This document shows, in pieces, positions 44,675 to 52,431 of a DNA stretch of 64,000 bases. The stretch covers positions 78,929-142,928 of the forward strand of contig WIAH01000011.1 of assembly GCA_014055525.1 (NCBI GenBank). Reading direction: 5' to 3'. Position 1 is the first letter of the stretch. Each line of letters starts with the position of its first letter. The translations under genes and the position numbers were made by a program. Below the pieces are notes generated by a model. The model did no database searches, was not told the origin of the DNA, and was given only the letters and a program-made list of their open reading frames with translations. The stretch is from Nitrospira sp. CR1.3 (lineage in GTDB: Bacteria > Nitrospirota > Nitrospiria > Nitrospirales > Nitrospiraceae).

Positions 44675-45475
44675 ATGCCTTCTTCCTCCTACGAAGGTCT
44701 CATTCTGGACATCAAAAATGCGACGGTCTATCGAGGCGATACCTGCGTCTTCGAGCGATTGTCGTTTCGGTTGGAGGAGGACCGGCATACCGCCATTCTC
44801 GGGCCGAACGGCGCTGGAAAGTCGACCATCCTCAAACTGCTCGCAGGCGAAGTGCACCCGGTTCCTGACGAGGAGATGTCCATTCGGGTCTTCGGGGAGG
44901 CACAGTGGAACGTCTGGGAGGTGCGTAAACGGCTGGGAATGGTGTCACACGATCTGCAGCACCAGTATCTGGACGGAGTGACCGGCCTGAAGGTCGTGCT
45001 GTCCGGTTTTTATGCCAGCATCGGCATCTACGAGCGCCAGGAATTCAGTTACGGCCAGTTGGCCAAGGCCGATGAAGTACTGGCCGATCTGGGCGCTGGA
45101 GCGCTGAAGGATAAACAGTTCGGCGAGATGTCTACAGGAGAGCAGCGGCGCTGTCTGCTGGGTCGCGCGTTGGTGCACGATCCGGCCGCCCTTGTGCTGG
45201 ACGAGCCGACCAGCGGGCTTGACCTTACGGCGACGTTCCACTATCTGGACCTGGTGCGCCAGCATATGAGAAAAGGAAAGACGGTGCTGCTGGTGACGCA
45301 CCACATTCATGAGATTCCTCCCGAGATCAAGCGCGTTGTGCTCTTGAAAAAAGGGAAAATTCTGCAGGACGGAGACAAGCGCGATGTGCTGACCGACAAA
45401 AATCTCGCTCAATTGTTCGACTGTCCCGTCGCGCTGGCTGAGGCCAACGGGTGGTATCAGGCGCTGCCAGGCTAG
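44675..45475 (+). CDS. Single ABC ATPase subunit
   Basis: 266 residues of one ABC ATPase domain. Walker A is GPNGAGKST from residue 43, the signature is MSTGEQRRCLLGRAL near 150, Walker B is ALVLDEPTSGLDL near 170, and the switch histidine is in LLVTHHIHEIPPEIK. The HHIHEIPPEI variant resembles ModF-like stand-alone ATPases, but no membrane or binding protein is adjacent, so substrate and partner are unknown. The stop is immediately followed by a strong hairpin. Confidence 0.88.
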   Translation: MPSSSYEGLILDIKNATVYRGDTCVFERLSFRLEEDRHTAILGPNGAGKSTILKLLAGEVHPVPDEEMSIRVFGEAQWNVWEVRKRLGMVSHDLQHQYLDGVTGLKVVLSGFYASIGIYERQEFSYGQLAKADEVLADLGAGALKDKQFGEMSTGEQRRCLLGRALVHDPAALVLDEPTSGLDLTATFHYLDLVRQHMRKGKTVLLVTHHIHEIPPEIKRVVLLKKGKILQDGDKRDVLTDKNLAQLFDCPVALAEANGWYQALPG

Positions 45476-45507
45476 GGACTGGCTCCGGCGCAGCCGGTGC
45501 CAGTCCC
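45475..45507. terminator. Strong hairpin after the ABC ATPase gene
   Basis: A 15-base stem, GGGACTGGCTCCGGC with GCCGGTGCCAGTCCC, pairs at 14 of 15 positions around the loop GCA. It starts on the last base of the stop codon. No U-tract follows. It would stop or stabilise both convergent messages. Confidence 0.6.
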
Positions 45508-45536
45508 GATTGAGATTTGTGACGCGCCACTCAACG

Positions 45537-45569
45537 GGGACAGTCGCCAAGCGGAACGGCGACTGTCCC
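45537..45569. terminator. Perfect hairpin between convergent genes
   Basis: GGGACAGTCGCC and GGCGACTGTCCC form a perfect 12-base stem with the loop AAGCGGAAC. It abuts the stop codon of the HtrA-like gene on the minus strand. Both this and the previous hairpin share the GGGAC/GTCCC ends, so they may be copies of a mobile palindrome as well as terminators. Confidence 0.65.
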
Positions 45570-46579
45570 TATCCTCCGCCCAATGTTACGGTGAAGGTCA
45601 GGTCGGCGTCGATGCGGCGCACTTTGACGGCAACGCGCTGGCCCGGTGTCGTCCGTTCGATGAGATAGTTCTTCAAGTGGGCGGCGTCCAGGATCTCGGT
45701 GTCTTCGATCGCCAGCAGAATGTCGTGCTTTTGAATGCCGGCGGCCTTGGCCGGGTCGGAAACCTCTTTGACGGCAATCCGCCACCTGGTGCCCTCTTTC
45801 ACGGTCGTCATATGAATGCCCAGCTTCGAAAAAGCCAGCGGCTTGCCGTTCAGTGCCGCGTTGACGATTCGTTCAGCCAGCGAGCTGGGAATGGCGAAGG
45901 CCAGGCGACTACAATGGGCCTGGGACTCATCTTTTTCGGTTTGGATGATGGCGTGCATGACCCCCACGACTTCGCCCGCTCCGTTGAAGAGCGCTCCGCC
46001 GGAGTTGCCGCTGCAAACGGAGAGATCGGTTTGTAGGAGGCGGGTGTCAACGGTTTGAAGGAACGTGTTGGCGTTGCCGATTCGCCCGAACGCCATGGTC
46101 GGTCCCCAGCCCAATGGGTAGCCTACGGTGAAGACCTCTGTGCCCGCCGCCACCTCACCGGTGGCAAACGAGGCCGTGGCCGTGACTGTCGCGCGATCCT
46201 TCTCATTGAGCCGATAGACGACTACGTCCAGGTAAGCGCTGTCTCCAACCAATTGGGCAACCAACTCGTGTAGATCGGTCGTGAGGATGTGGATGACCTT
46301 CGGAACCACCTGTCCAGACGGACCATTCTTCTCCACGGCATGGCGCGCCGTGACAATGTAACCGTCCCGCAGGTGAAAGCCGGTGCCCCGGAGAGCAATC
46401 TTCCCAGGCTTCTCGGGCGTGCGGGGATCCTGCGTATCTTCCAGCACCCCGATAGTAGCCCGTTTCGCTCGCTCCAGCGCACCGGTTTGATTGAGTGATT
46501 CCGCTTTGGAGGAAACCGGTTGTCCTGCGAGCAGCAGGCAGATCGTTGCGGCAATCGGCCTCAGGAAACAAACATCCAT
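45569..46579 (-). CDS. HtrA-like serine protease with PDZ domain
   Basis: 336 residues. A signal peptide (PIAATICLLLAGQPVSS) precedes a trypsin-like domain with the catalytic triad H80 (TARHAV), D118 (YLDVVVY) and S193 (CSGNSGGALF). A PDZ domain follows from about 240 (LGIHMTTVKEG, IQKHDILLAIEDTEIL). It would act in the periplasm on misfolded proteins or as a signalling protease. One cysteine directly precedes the active site loop and one follows it, possibly a disulfide. It is shorter than DegP because it has only one PDZ domain. The next gene upstream on the same strand lies 22 bases away. Confidence 0.88.
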   Translation of the reverse strand: MDVCFLRPIAATICLLLAGQPVSSKAESLNQTGALERAKRATIGVLEDTQDPRTPEKPGKIALRGTGFHLRDGYIVTARHAVEKNGPSGQVVPKVIHILTTDLHELVAQLVGDSAYLDVVVYRLNEKDRATVTATASFATGEVAAGTEVFTVGYPLGWGPTMAFGRIGNANTFLQTVDTRLLQTDLSVCSGNSGGALFNGAGEVVGVMHAIIQTEKDESQAHCSRLAFAIPSSLAERIVNAALNGKPLAFSKLGIHMTTVKEGTRWRIAVKEVSDPAKAAGIQKHDILLAIEDTEILDAAHLKNYLIERTTPGQRVAVKVRRIDADLTFTVTLGGG

Positions 46580-46601
46580 AGAGGTAGCGGCGTCCTTCCC
46601 G

Positions 46602-47048
46602 TCACTTTTTCCGGAAGCCGAAAAACACGCCGGCGGCTCCGGCTCCAGCCGATGGCAGGAAGCCGGAGACGGTCTGCTTCAGCCCCTCTGCCCCTTGGTG
46701 AACGGAGGCGATGGCCTGGCTGATCTGTGTCTCGACTGCCACCCAATCCAAGTCGATCCATCCCGTGCTTTTCAGCGCCGCGATTGAAGCCAGGGCGCCT
46801 CCGGCGATCAGCGCCGCAACTTTGATGAATCGCCGGAAGGCCCATCCGATGAAGAATCCTCCCAGGTAGCTGCCGCCGAAGCGGGCGACGGCGGGCGAGG
46901 AGAAGTCCGTGATCCAGGAGATCAAACCGGCGACAGTCGCCACAGCCGCCGTCATGAAGGACTTCGCATTCCATGGCGCATCGGCCAGCAAAGTCTCGTA
47001 GAAGCCTTGTGAGACCGGGGGTTGAGGCTGTTCGTGATCGACTTCCAT
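46602..47048 (-). CDS. FUN14-domain membrane protein
   Basis: 148 residues with three hydrophobic segments. The block FGGSYLGGFFIGWAFRRFIK and VAALIAGGALASIAALKSTG is typical of the FUN14 family, whose eukaryotic members act in mitophagy. Bacterial members have no known role. The N-terminus (EVDHEQPQPPVSQGFYETLL) is polar. It ends 22 bases before the HtrA-like gene and begins eight bases after the zinc peptidase gene, so the three are likely one operon. Confidence 0.82.
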   Translation of the reverse strand: MEVDHEQPQPPVSQGFYETLLADAPWNAKSFMTAAVATVAGLISWITDFSSPAVARFGGSYLGGFFIGWAFRRFIKVAALIAGGALASIAALKSTGWIDLDWVAVETQISQAIASVHQGAEGLKQTVSGFLPSAGAGAAGVFFGFRKK

Positions 47049-47055
47049 GCGTGCC

Positions 47056-47925
47056 TTACAGACGCGTGCTCGAAAATGTGTCGCAAGCTCTCGGGTCGCC
47101 GGTCTCCAAACCGCTTCGAAGCCACGTCATGCGTTGCTCCGATGACCCGTGCGTCCAGCTTTCAGGCCGCACATAGCCGCGGGCCATTTTCTGCAGCTGG
47201 TCGTCACCGATGGCTGCCGCGGCCCGAAGCCCCTCTTCGAAGTCGCCTGGCTCGATGAGATTTCGTTGGTGCTTCGCATGGTGGCCCCAGACTCCGGCCA
47301 GGCAGTCGGCCTGCAGCTCCATACGAACGGAGAGGGCATTGCCTTCAGTTTCCGACACCTGCCGTTGAAGCCGGTTCACCTTTTCGGCGATGCCCAGAAG
47401 ATTCTGCACATGATGGCCGACCTCATGAGCGATCACGTATGCCTGGGCGAAATCGCCCGGCGCCCCCAGCCGATGGGACATTTCGTTGAAGAATGACAGA
47501 TCGAGGTAGACCTTGCGGTCGCCGGGGCAGTAGAAGGGGCCGACGGCGGAGGACGTGGCGCCGCAGGCTGATTGGACTCCCCCGGTGAAGAGGACGAGTC
47601 TGGGGTTTTCGTAGCTTCGCCCGACCGTGGGAAGCAATTGTTGCCAGGTCAGCTCGGTATCGGCCAGAACGACTGATGCGAATTTTCCGAGCTGGTCGCC
47701 GATCGGACCGGTCGGCGCGGCTTCATCCGACTGGTCCGGCGACATGCTCTGCACGCCGCCTAACATGTCGATGAGCGTGAGGGGATTGGTACCGGTGAAG
47801 TAGCTGACCGCCAGGATGAGTACGATTCCCCCGAGGCCCAACCCTCCGATCCCGCCGACTCGCGCGGGGCCCATCCCACGACGATCTTCGACATTCTCAC
47901 TTTCCGGTTGTCCTTCCCAACGCAT
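47056..47925 (-). CDS. Neutral zinc metallopeptidase (YpfJ family), membrane-anchored
   Basis: 289 residues. A glycine-rich N-terminus and one membrane helix (GLGGIVLILAVSYFTG) put the bulk outside the cytoplasm. The zinc site is HEVGHH from residue 167, preceded by FAQAYVIA, and RMELQADCLAGVWGHHA near 200 supplies the third ligand, all as in the YpfJ family. Cysteines at 121 and 133 could pair. The start at ATG 47925 has AGAGGA close ahead; the frame is open up to 47964. It heads the three-gene operon running to 45569. Confidence 0.88.
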   Translation of the reverse strand: MRWEGQPESENVEDRRGMGPARVGGIGGLGLGGIVLILAVSYFTGTNPLTLIDMLGGVQSMSPDQSDEAAPTGPIGDQLGKFASVVLADTELTWQQLLPTVGRSYENPRLVLFTGGVQSACGATSSAVGPFYCPGDRKVYLDLSFFNEMSHRLGAPGDFAQAYVIAHEVGHHVQNLLGIAEKVNRLQRQVSETEGNALSVRMELQADCLAGVWGHHAKHQRNLIEPGDFEEGLRAAAAIGDDQLQKMARGYVRPESWTHGSSEQRMTWLRSGLETGDPRACDTFSSTRL

Positions 47926-48068
47926 GACGATCCTCTTGTGGCCTATAAGTGGCCATGGAAACACATCCGGTGGTGCAGGATCAACACCTCGTGCAGTCTA
48001 CAGGACTCGGTGCGGCGCTCAATCATGTGACGGCGCCGCGGTCGGGGACCGCATGGGCTTCTTCCATA

Positions 48069-48097
48069 TTGATGTGGCAACCCGCACCTCCTATACT
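48069..48097 (+). promoter_or_regulatory. Sigma-70 promoter for the lipoprotein gene
   Basis: TTGATG (48069-48074) and TATACT (48092-48097, five of six) with a 17-base spacer. Transcription would begin near 48104 and leave a 35-base leader with AAAAGGAGGTGG, a strong ribosome site. It is the clearest promoter in the window. Confidence 0.6.
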
Positions 48098-48138
48098 AGC
48101 CTCACCATTTGCGGCAGTCCGGAAAAGGAGGTGGAGCT

Positions 48139-48564
48139 ATGCCGTCACTGATGACTCGGGGGAAGATTCTCACTCTCGCGTGCGGGGCGGTCTTTGCGAG
48201 CGCCTGTACGACGTCGCCGACCGGGACGACCAAGGATATATTCGACTTCATATCCAGCACCACGCCCGGAGCTTGGAGCACCAAAGACGGCTTGCTTCGC
48301 GCCGAATTTCGGCCGATTGCGTTCACGACGTTCAACTATGACACGGTAAAGGGAGACATCGCGCGAGGCCATGGCGAGCATCTCACGTCCTTAGCCACAT
48401 TGCTGGGTGTCTCGCGGGAGCGATGCAAGGAGTTCGGGCTCCTTGCACAGGCCCGCTACGCAGGGTTGGAATCACCCAGGACGACGCCGGAAGAAATTCT
48501 AGTCTCGATGAAAAGTATCTTGAATGCACATCCGGATCTGGTCTCCGGCAGAAACGTGAACTAG
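48139..48564 (+). CDS. Lipoprotein of unknown function
   Basis: 141 residues. The signal peptide ends in a lipobox, FASACTT, so it is probably lipid-anchored. The mature part has STTPGAWSTKDGLLRAEF, then a segment NYDTVKGDIARGHGEHLTSL and ATLLGVSRERCKEFGLLAQ; the second segment faintly resembles DUF3015 proteins, a weak link. The strong AAGGAGG and promoter upstream support expression. ATG 48139 is chosen because of that site; the open frame goes back to 48109. Confidence 0.7.
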   Translation: MPSLMTRGKILTLACGAVFASACTTSPTGTTKDIFDFISSTTPGAWSTKDGLLRAEFRPIAFTTFNYDTVKGDIARGHGEHLTSLATLLGVSRERCKEFGLLAQARYAGLESPRTTPEEILVSMKSILNAHPDLVSGRNVN

Positions 48565-48633
48565 CCGAGGCTGTGTCCTGCAAGAAATGAGAGTAGATGT
48601 GATTGGCTGCGGATAAAGATCAAGACCGGAAAC

Positions 48634-48657
48634 GGGGCACGGGTTGTCCCGTGCCCC
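48634..48657. terminator. Perfect hairpin between convergent genes
   Basis: GGGGCACGGG and CCCGTGCCCC form a perfect ten-base stem with the loop TTGT. It lies between the plus-strand lipoprotein gene and the small minus-strand gene, which converge here. It could serve both as terminator. Confidence 0.65.
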
Positions 48658-48669
48658 GCCTTGGTTGGC

Positions 48670-48846
48670 TTACTTGCCCCCCATCTCCTTCTTCTCGTCC
48701 TTCTTATCCCCGTCCGCCTTGGGGCCGGACGCGTCTTTCTTTTCCTTTTGCTCGACCGGAGCCGGTTCGCCGGCGAACGACGCAACGGTCCCGAGTCCGA
48801 ACGTCAGGAATGCTGCGAGTGCGACGAGGCTGGCATAGCGAGTCAT
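48670..48846 (-). CDS. Small exported lysine-rich peptide, unknown function
   Basis: A 58-residue frame, easily missed because of its length. It has a clear signal peptide (YASLVALAAFLTFGLGTVAS) with cleavage expected at SFAGEP. The mature part is about 34 residues, rich in Lys, Asp and Gly (QKEKKDASGPKADGDKKDEK). AAGGAGG lies seven bases before the ATG, an excellent site, and a hairpin lies in the leader. Codons are like neighbouring genes. No family is known; similar Lys-rich exported peptides occur in related bacteria by my recollection only. Confidence 0.7.
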   Translation of the reverse strand: MTRYASLVALAAFLTFGLGTVASFAGEPAPVEQKEKKDASGPKADGDKKDEKKEMGGK

Positions 48847-48868
48847 GGGAAACCTCCTTGTGATGATG

Positions 48869-48904
48869 TGATTGGGTTGATGAAACGGAACATCGACCCA
48901 ATCA
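48869..48904 (-). promoter_or_regulatory. Leader hairpin or operator before the small exported peptide gene
   Basis: TGATTGGGTTGATG and CATCGACCCAATCA pair at 13 of 14 positions with an eight-base loop. It stands 23 bases before the start codon, just ahead of the ribosome site. It could be an RNA structure in the leader or a dyad binding site for a repressor. No -35/-10 pair was clear upstream. Confidence 0.5.
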
Positions 48905-49234
48905 ACGTCGGTGCTCCGAAAACCTGCATGACTTTCCAGAAACGGCGAGGCTCTCTTGAGTCGAACAAGAGAGCAATACGGATGCCGTATCTACGTAGCG
49001 GTGAAAATTAACCGGATGTGAAAAGGATTCAGGAGGAAGTTTTCAGTTCTCAACGAGTTAGATGAACATTCTCGGCGACGTCCTTTCCATGGATGCGGGA
49101 ACGGGTGAAGATATGTAGGTCTAGGCCTGCAGATCAAGATTGCCTCGTATAAGTGACGTGAGCAGCAATGGGCAAAGATGGAGATAGTCGTGCCGAAACG
49201 CAGGCGGATGAGCAGTCGCGCTTCGAGGAAGAGC
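48905..49234. other. Gap of about 330 bases without a recognised gene
   Basis: No gene is recognised in this gap. In-frame upstream starts for the rluE-like gene exist at 49178 and 49208. The segment is less GC-rich than its surroundings, consistent with a regulatory region for the two divergent genes, but no promoter is convincing. Confidence 0.5.
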
Positions 49235-49804
49235 ATGGCTTGCACGATTGCGTTCAACAAGCCTTACGATGTCCTGCCTTGCTTTACCGACCCGGATGGC
49301 AGACCGACCTTGGCGAATTTCATCCGACTCTCCGGCGTCTATGCGGCAGGACGTCTTGACCGGGACAGCGAAGGGCTGATGATCCTGACATCGGACGGCG
49401 CGCTCGCGCATCGGATTACCGATCCCGACCGGAAACTTCCCAAGGTCTACCTCGCCCAGGTCGAACGCATTCCTGACGTGGAAGCTCTCGAAACACTTCA
49501 GCACGGACTGTTGCTCGGCGGGAAGCGAACAAGGCCGGCCAAGGTACGACTGCTGACGGAAGAACCGTCTCTACCGGGCCGGCCCGCGCCGATTCGATTT
49601 CGCAAAAGCGTGCCCACGGCATGGTTGGAGTTGACGCTGCACGAAGGGATGAACCGGCAGGTCCGGCGCATGACCGCCGCGGTCGGACACCCGACCTTGC
49701 GGCTGGTGCGAATCGCGATCGGACCGATCAGACTGGGAAAACTTCAACCGGGTGAGTGGAAGCAGTTGGAGGATTTTCAGATCAGATCCTTGCGGTCATC
49801 CTAG
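49235..49804 (+). CDS. rluE: 23S rRNA pseudouridine synthase (RluE type)
   Basis: 189 residues of the RsuA/RluE catalytic domain without an S4 domain. It begins ACTIAFNKPYDVLPCFTD as homologues do, carries the active aspartate in YAAGRLDRDSEGLMILTSDG near residue 47, and has MNRQVRRMTAAVGHPTLRLV near 142. RluE of E. coli makes pseudouridine at 23S position 2457; the same target is inferred. The start ATG 49235 has GAGGAAG just ahead; 49178 would add 19 basic residues. Confidence 0.88.
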   Translation: MACTIAFNKPYDVLPCFTDPDGRPTLANFIRLSGVYAAGRLDRDSEGLMILTSDGALAHRITDPDRKLPKVYLAQVERIPDVEALETLQHGLLLGGKRTRPAKVRLLTEEPSLPGRPAPIRFRKSVPTAWLELTLHEGMNRQVRRMTAAVGHPTLRLVRIAIGPIRLGKLQPGEWKQLEDFQIRSLRSS

Positions 49805-49835
49805 GTCTCTCATTCTTGCGAGATTCGAGCCTGTC

Positions 49836-51440
49836 ATGATGTTCGGAACGGCGAAGTGGAGAGGAATGGTCGCGGGGACCGCCTGCGCGGTCGTTGCGGG
49901 AACGCTTTTCTTCACCGCCGTTGATCTCTTCACCTTCCTGTTCCCGTCGTCCCCGCGGACCGGAATGTCCGGGACGTGGAATCCGATGAAGCTCTGGTGG
50001 ATGAGTGCGCTCTGCCTCGTCGCCTCGCTCCTATGCGGACTCAACGCGTGGAAGATCTTCCAGCCTGCCTCCCGCCAGCGTGCCGCAGCCGACAACTGGT
50101 CTCCGCTCGCCGTTCTGCTCTGGTGGGTCCCCGCCCTCCTGGTTCTGCTTGTTCACTATCCGCTACCTTACTTCAGCCATCATATCGACAAGTGCTTTCT
50201 CGTCGTGGGACTCATCCTCCTGTGGAGCGCCTGGCTTCTTGTCCATCCCTCCAGTCTGAGCCGGGGGCTTGAGAGCCGGTCATTCTGCTGGCTGCGGGTC
50301 GCGCTGATCAATGGACTCGTTTTTCTGCTCCTGGCTGAGGGCGCCATGCGCCTGGCGGATCCCTTCTTGGCCCGGAGCGGTCTTTTCAGTTCCAGGAACG
50401 ACACGCCGGGCGGCGGGATTCCTTTTCAGGTCACAGATCGCTCCGGTATGCGGACCAATTCGAGGGGCTTTCGGGATCGAGAGAGAACAGTGACGCCGGT
50501 GTCTTCCGCGCTGCGTATCGTCGCGCTCGGCGATTCCTTCGCCTGGGGTTCGGGGGTCACGTACGACGAGGCCTTTCTCACATTGGTCGAACGCGGCCTG
50601 GATGATGTCTGGTCCGGCACCGAGGTGATCAATCTCGGGATGGTGGGCTATCAACCTGAGGAATATCTCTCGCTGTTGAAGGAGCACGGGCTCGCGTATC
50701 AGCCGAATGTGGTGCTCGTGAACTTTTTCATCGGGAACGATTTCATGCCGGCGCAAGGCGCGCAGGTGATTGTGGCAGGTCACCGGCATAGAGTGCACGT
50801 CAACGGAAACTGGTTCCACGATCATTTCTCCTGGGACCATTGGTACCTCCCACATGATCTTGCCTATGCCTGGCTTCTGGGACAGGCGCGGATCCGGCGG
50901 GTCATGGGACAGTCCGATCTCGGCATGTTCGCGTCCGGTCCGGAGCAGGCCGGAGGCGGCGACTCAGCCTCATTTTCCGGATGGAGTCCGCAATATGTCC
51001 GCATGATTCAGGGCATGGGAGATCAGTTTCTTAAGCGCGAGACCCAGGCCTTTTCGGTCCGATGGAGTGAAACCAGGCATGTTCTGGAGCAGTTGGCCGC
51101 GCTCTTACAGGAACGCGGACTTCCCTGGGTGCTGGTCATGCTGCCGGCGGAGGAGCAAATCGATCCCGAGCTGCAACGGTTGTACGTGAATATGCGGGGA
51201 GGAGTTCCGGACGACTACGACTTCAGCAAGCCGCAACGTCTCCTGTCGGATTGGGCAAGGGGCAAAGGCGTTATGGTCATCGATCTTGCACCCTCCTTTC
51301 GGGCAAATGTCTCCCGCCGCCGACTCTATGTCGATAACGACATCCATTGGAACAAGAACGGGAATGCGCTGGCAGCTGAAACGATGCTGGATGAACTTCG
51401 CCCTGCGCTCGCCCGGGTCGGACGGATCGCAAGCCACTAA
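49836..51440 (+). CDS. Membrane-bound SGNH/GDSL hydrolase
   Basis: 534 residues. The N-terminal 190 hold about five membrane helices (MVAGTACAVVAGTLFFTAVD, LLWWVPALLVLLVHYPL and others). The extracytoplasmic part is an SGNH hydrolase: GDSFAWGSG with GDS at 232-234, NLGMVGYQPEEYLSLL, the NFFIGNDF block and the catalytic DIHWNKNGN near 505. This layout is seen in enzymes that add or remove acyl groups on exopolysaccharides (AlgX-like). The substrate is unknown. It begins 31 bases after the rluE-like gene. ATG 49839 is an equally possible start. Confidence 0.8.
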   Translation: MMFGTAKWRGMVAGTACAVVAGTLFFTAVDLFTFLFPSSPRTGMSGTWNPMKLWWMSALCLVASLLCGLNAWKIFQPASRQRAAADNWSPLAVLLWWVPALLVLLVHYPLPYFSHHIDKCFLVVGLILLWSAWLLVHPSSLSRGLESRSFCWLRVALINGLVFLLLAEGAMRLADPFLARSGLFSSRNDTPGGGIPFQVTDRSGMRTNSRGFRDRERTVTPVSSALRIVALGDSFAWGSGVTYDEAFLTLVERGLDDVWSGTEVINLGMVGYQPEEYLSLLKEHGLAYQPNVVLVNFFIGNDFMPAQGAQVIVAGHRHRVHVNGNWFHDHFSWDHWYLPHDLAYAWLLGQARIRRVMGQSDLGMFASGPEQAGGGDSASFSGWSPQYVRMIQGMGDQFLKRETQAFSVRWSETRHVLEQLAALLQERGLPWVLVMLPAEEQIDPELQRLYVNMRGGVPDDYDFSKPQRLLSDWARGKGVMVIDLAPSFRANVSRRRLYVDNDIHWNKNGNALAAETMLDELRPALARVGRIASH

Positions 51441-51452
51441 ACAGGAGAAGAA

Positions 51453-52277
51453 CTATCGGGATTTGATCATGCGGCCGATGATGCCGATCCCGATGCCGAG
51501 GAGGATGTAGCCGATGAGCACGTTAACGATCACGACGCCCTGGCTGATGACATTCGATGGTTCATAATCGACCAACCCCAAGGCAGCAGTGACGTTGACC
51601 GAATAGTAGATCCCCGACCAAATGGGAATCCAGACGGCAGTGTTTGTATTCTCCATCGGCCGCAGCCATTGCAGCTGAAAGAACAGCTCATAGAGGAGGC
51701 TGAACAGGCCGATGGTCGCCAGCACCCAGAGGCCCCAACGTGAGAAGCTGGTGCCGTAGTTGCTTGTGGCTCTCCAGGCCAGTTGGGCCCAGGGATGTTT
51801 GCCCTGCATCTTGGCCCACGTAACCCGGGCGTTCCGCTCATTCAGATATTCCGCTTCCGACCATTCCAGTTCGCCCACTTCCGCGAAGCAGTGATTCGCC
51901 CGTGAATAAGAACGAACGGCGAAATGTTGCAGATCGTGACGCGCGGATCCGGTCTCGGCGGATTGTGCGGCCCGTTCGCCCAGCCGCCCGGCGTTGGAGT
52001 AAGCGCGGCCGGCCTGAGTGAATTGTTCCAAGCGGTGCAACTGGTAGCCTGCCTGGTGGTAGGCTTGCGCGGATGTTGCGAGGTCCCTGCTCTCAAGAAA
52101 ATGCGCGGCGGCGAGATAGTAGAATGCCGATTGCATGATATCGGCGCGCGCATCCTTCCGCCCGAACGCGTCGGCCTTTTTCAAGACCGCCTCGGCGGAC
52201 TGAGTCGATTGGAGCTCGCTCTCGCCTTGCCTGTAGTATTCCTGCGCGGCAGGGTCGGTGAAGGTGAACTGGCTCAT
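51453..52277 (-). CDS. TPR-like protein fused to a two-helix ion-channel-like domain
   Basis: 274 residues. The first 160 form helix pairs rich in alanine, as in TPR or SNAP-like repeats (SAFYYLAAAHFLESRDLATS, QAYHQAGYQLHRLEQFTQAG). A helix (GLWVLATIGLFSLLYELFFQ) leads to a short re-entrant segment (SGIYYSVNVTAALGLVDYEP) and a last helix (VVIVNVLIGYILLGIGIGII). This is the layout of a two-helix potassium-channel pore with the selectivity TxGYGD replaced by AALGLVD. A channel for something other than potassium, or a non-conducting relative, is possible. No signal peptide; the repeats should be cytoplasmic. Confidence 0.7.
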   Translation of the reverse strand: MSQFTFTDPAAQEYYRQGESELQSTQSAEAVLKKADAFGRKDARADIMQSAFYYLAAAHFLESRDLATSAQAYHQAGYQLHRLEQFTQAGRAYSNAGRLGERAAQSAETGSARHDLQHFAVRSYSRANHCFAEVGELEWSEAEYLNERNARVTWAKMQGKHPWAQLAWRATSNYGTSFSRWGLWVLATIGLFSLLYELFFQLQWLRPMENTNTAVWIPIWSGIYYSVNVTAALGLVDYEPSNVISQGVVIVNVLIGYILLGIGIGIIGRMIKSR

Positions 52278-52431
52278 GTCGCTCCTCCGGCGGGAAGCAT
52301 GTTACCCCAAGGTCGGGTCGGCAAGAAAGTGTCGTTGAGATGGGAGCCTGCTTGACCCGTATGGGATTCAAGTGCTAGTTGAGAACAACTCTTTGTCGCA
52401 GCTTCTGTCAATAATTCCCAGGTAATTCGTC

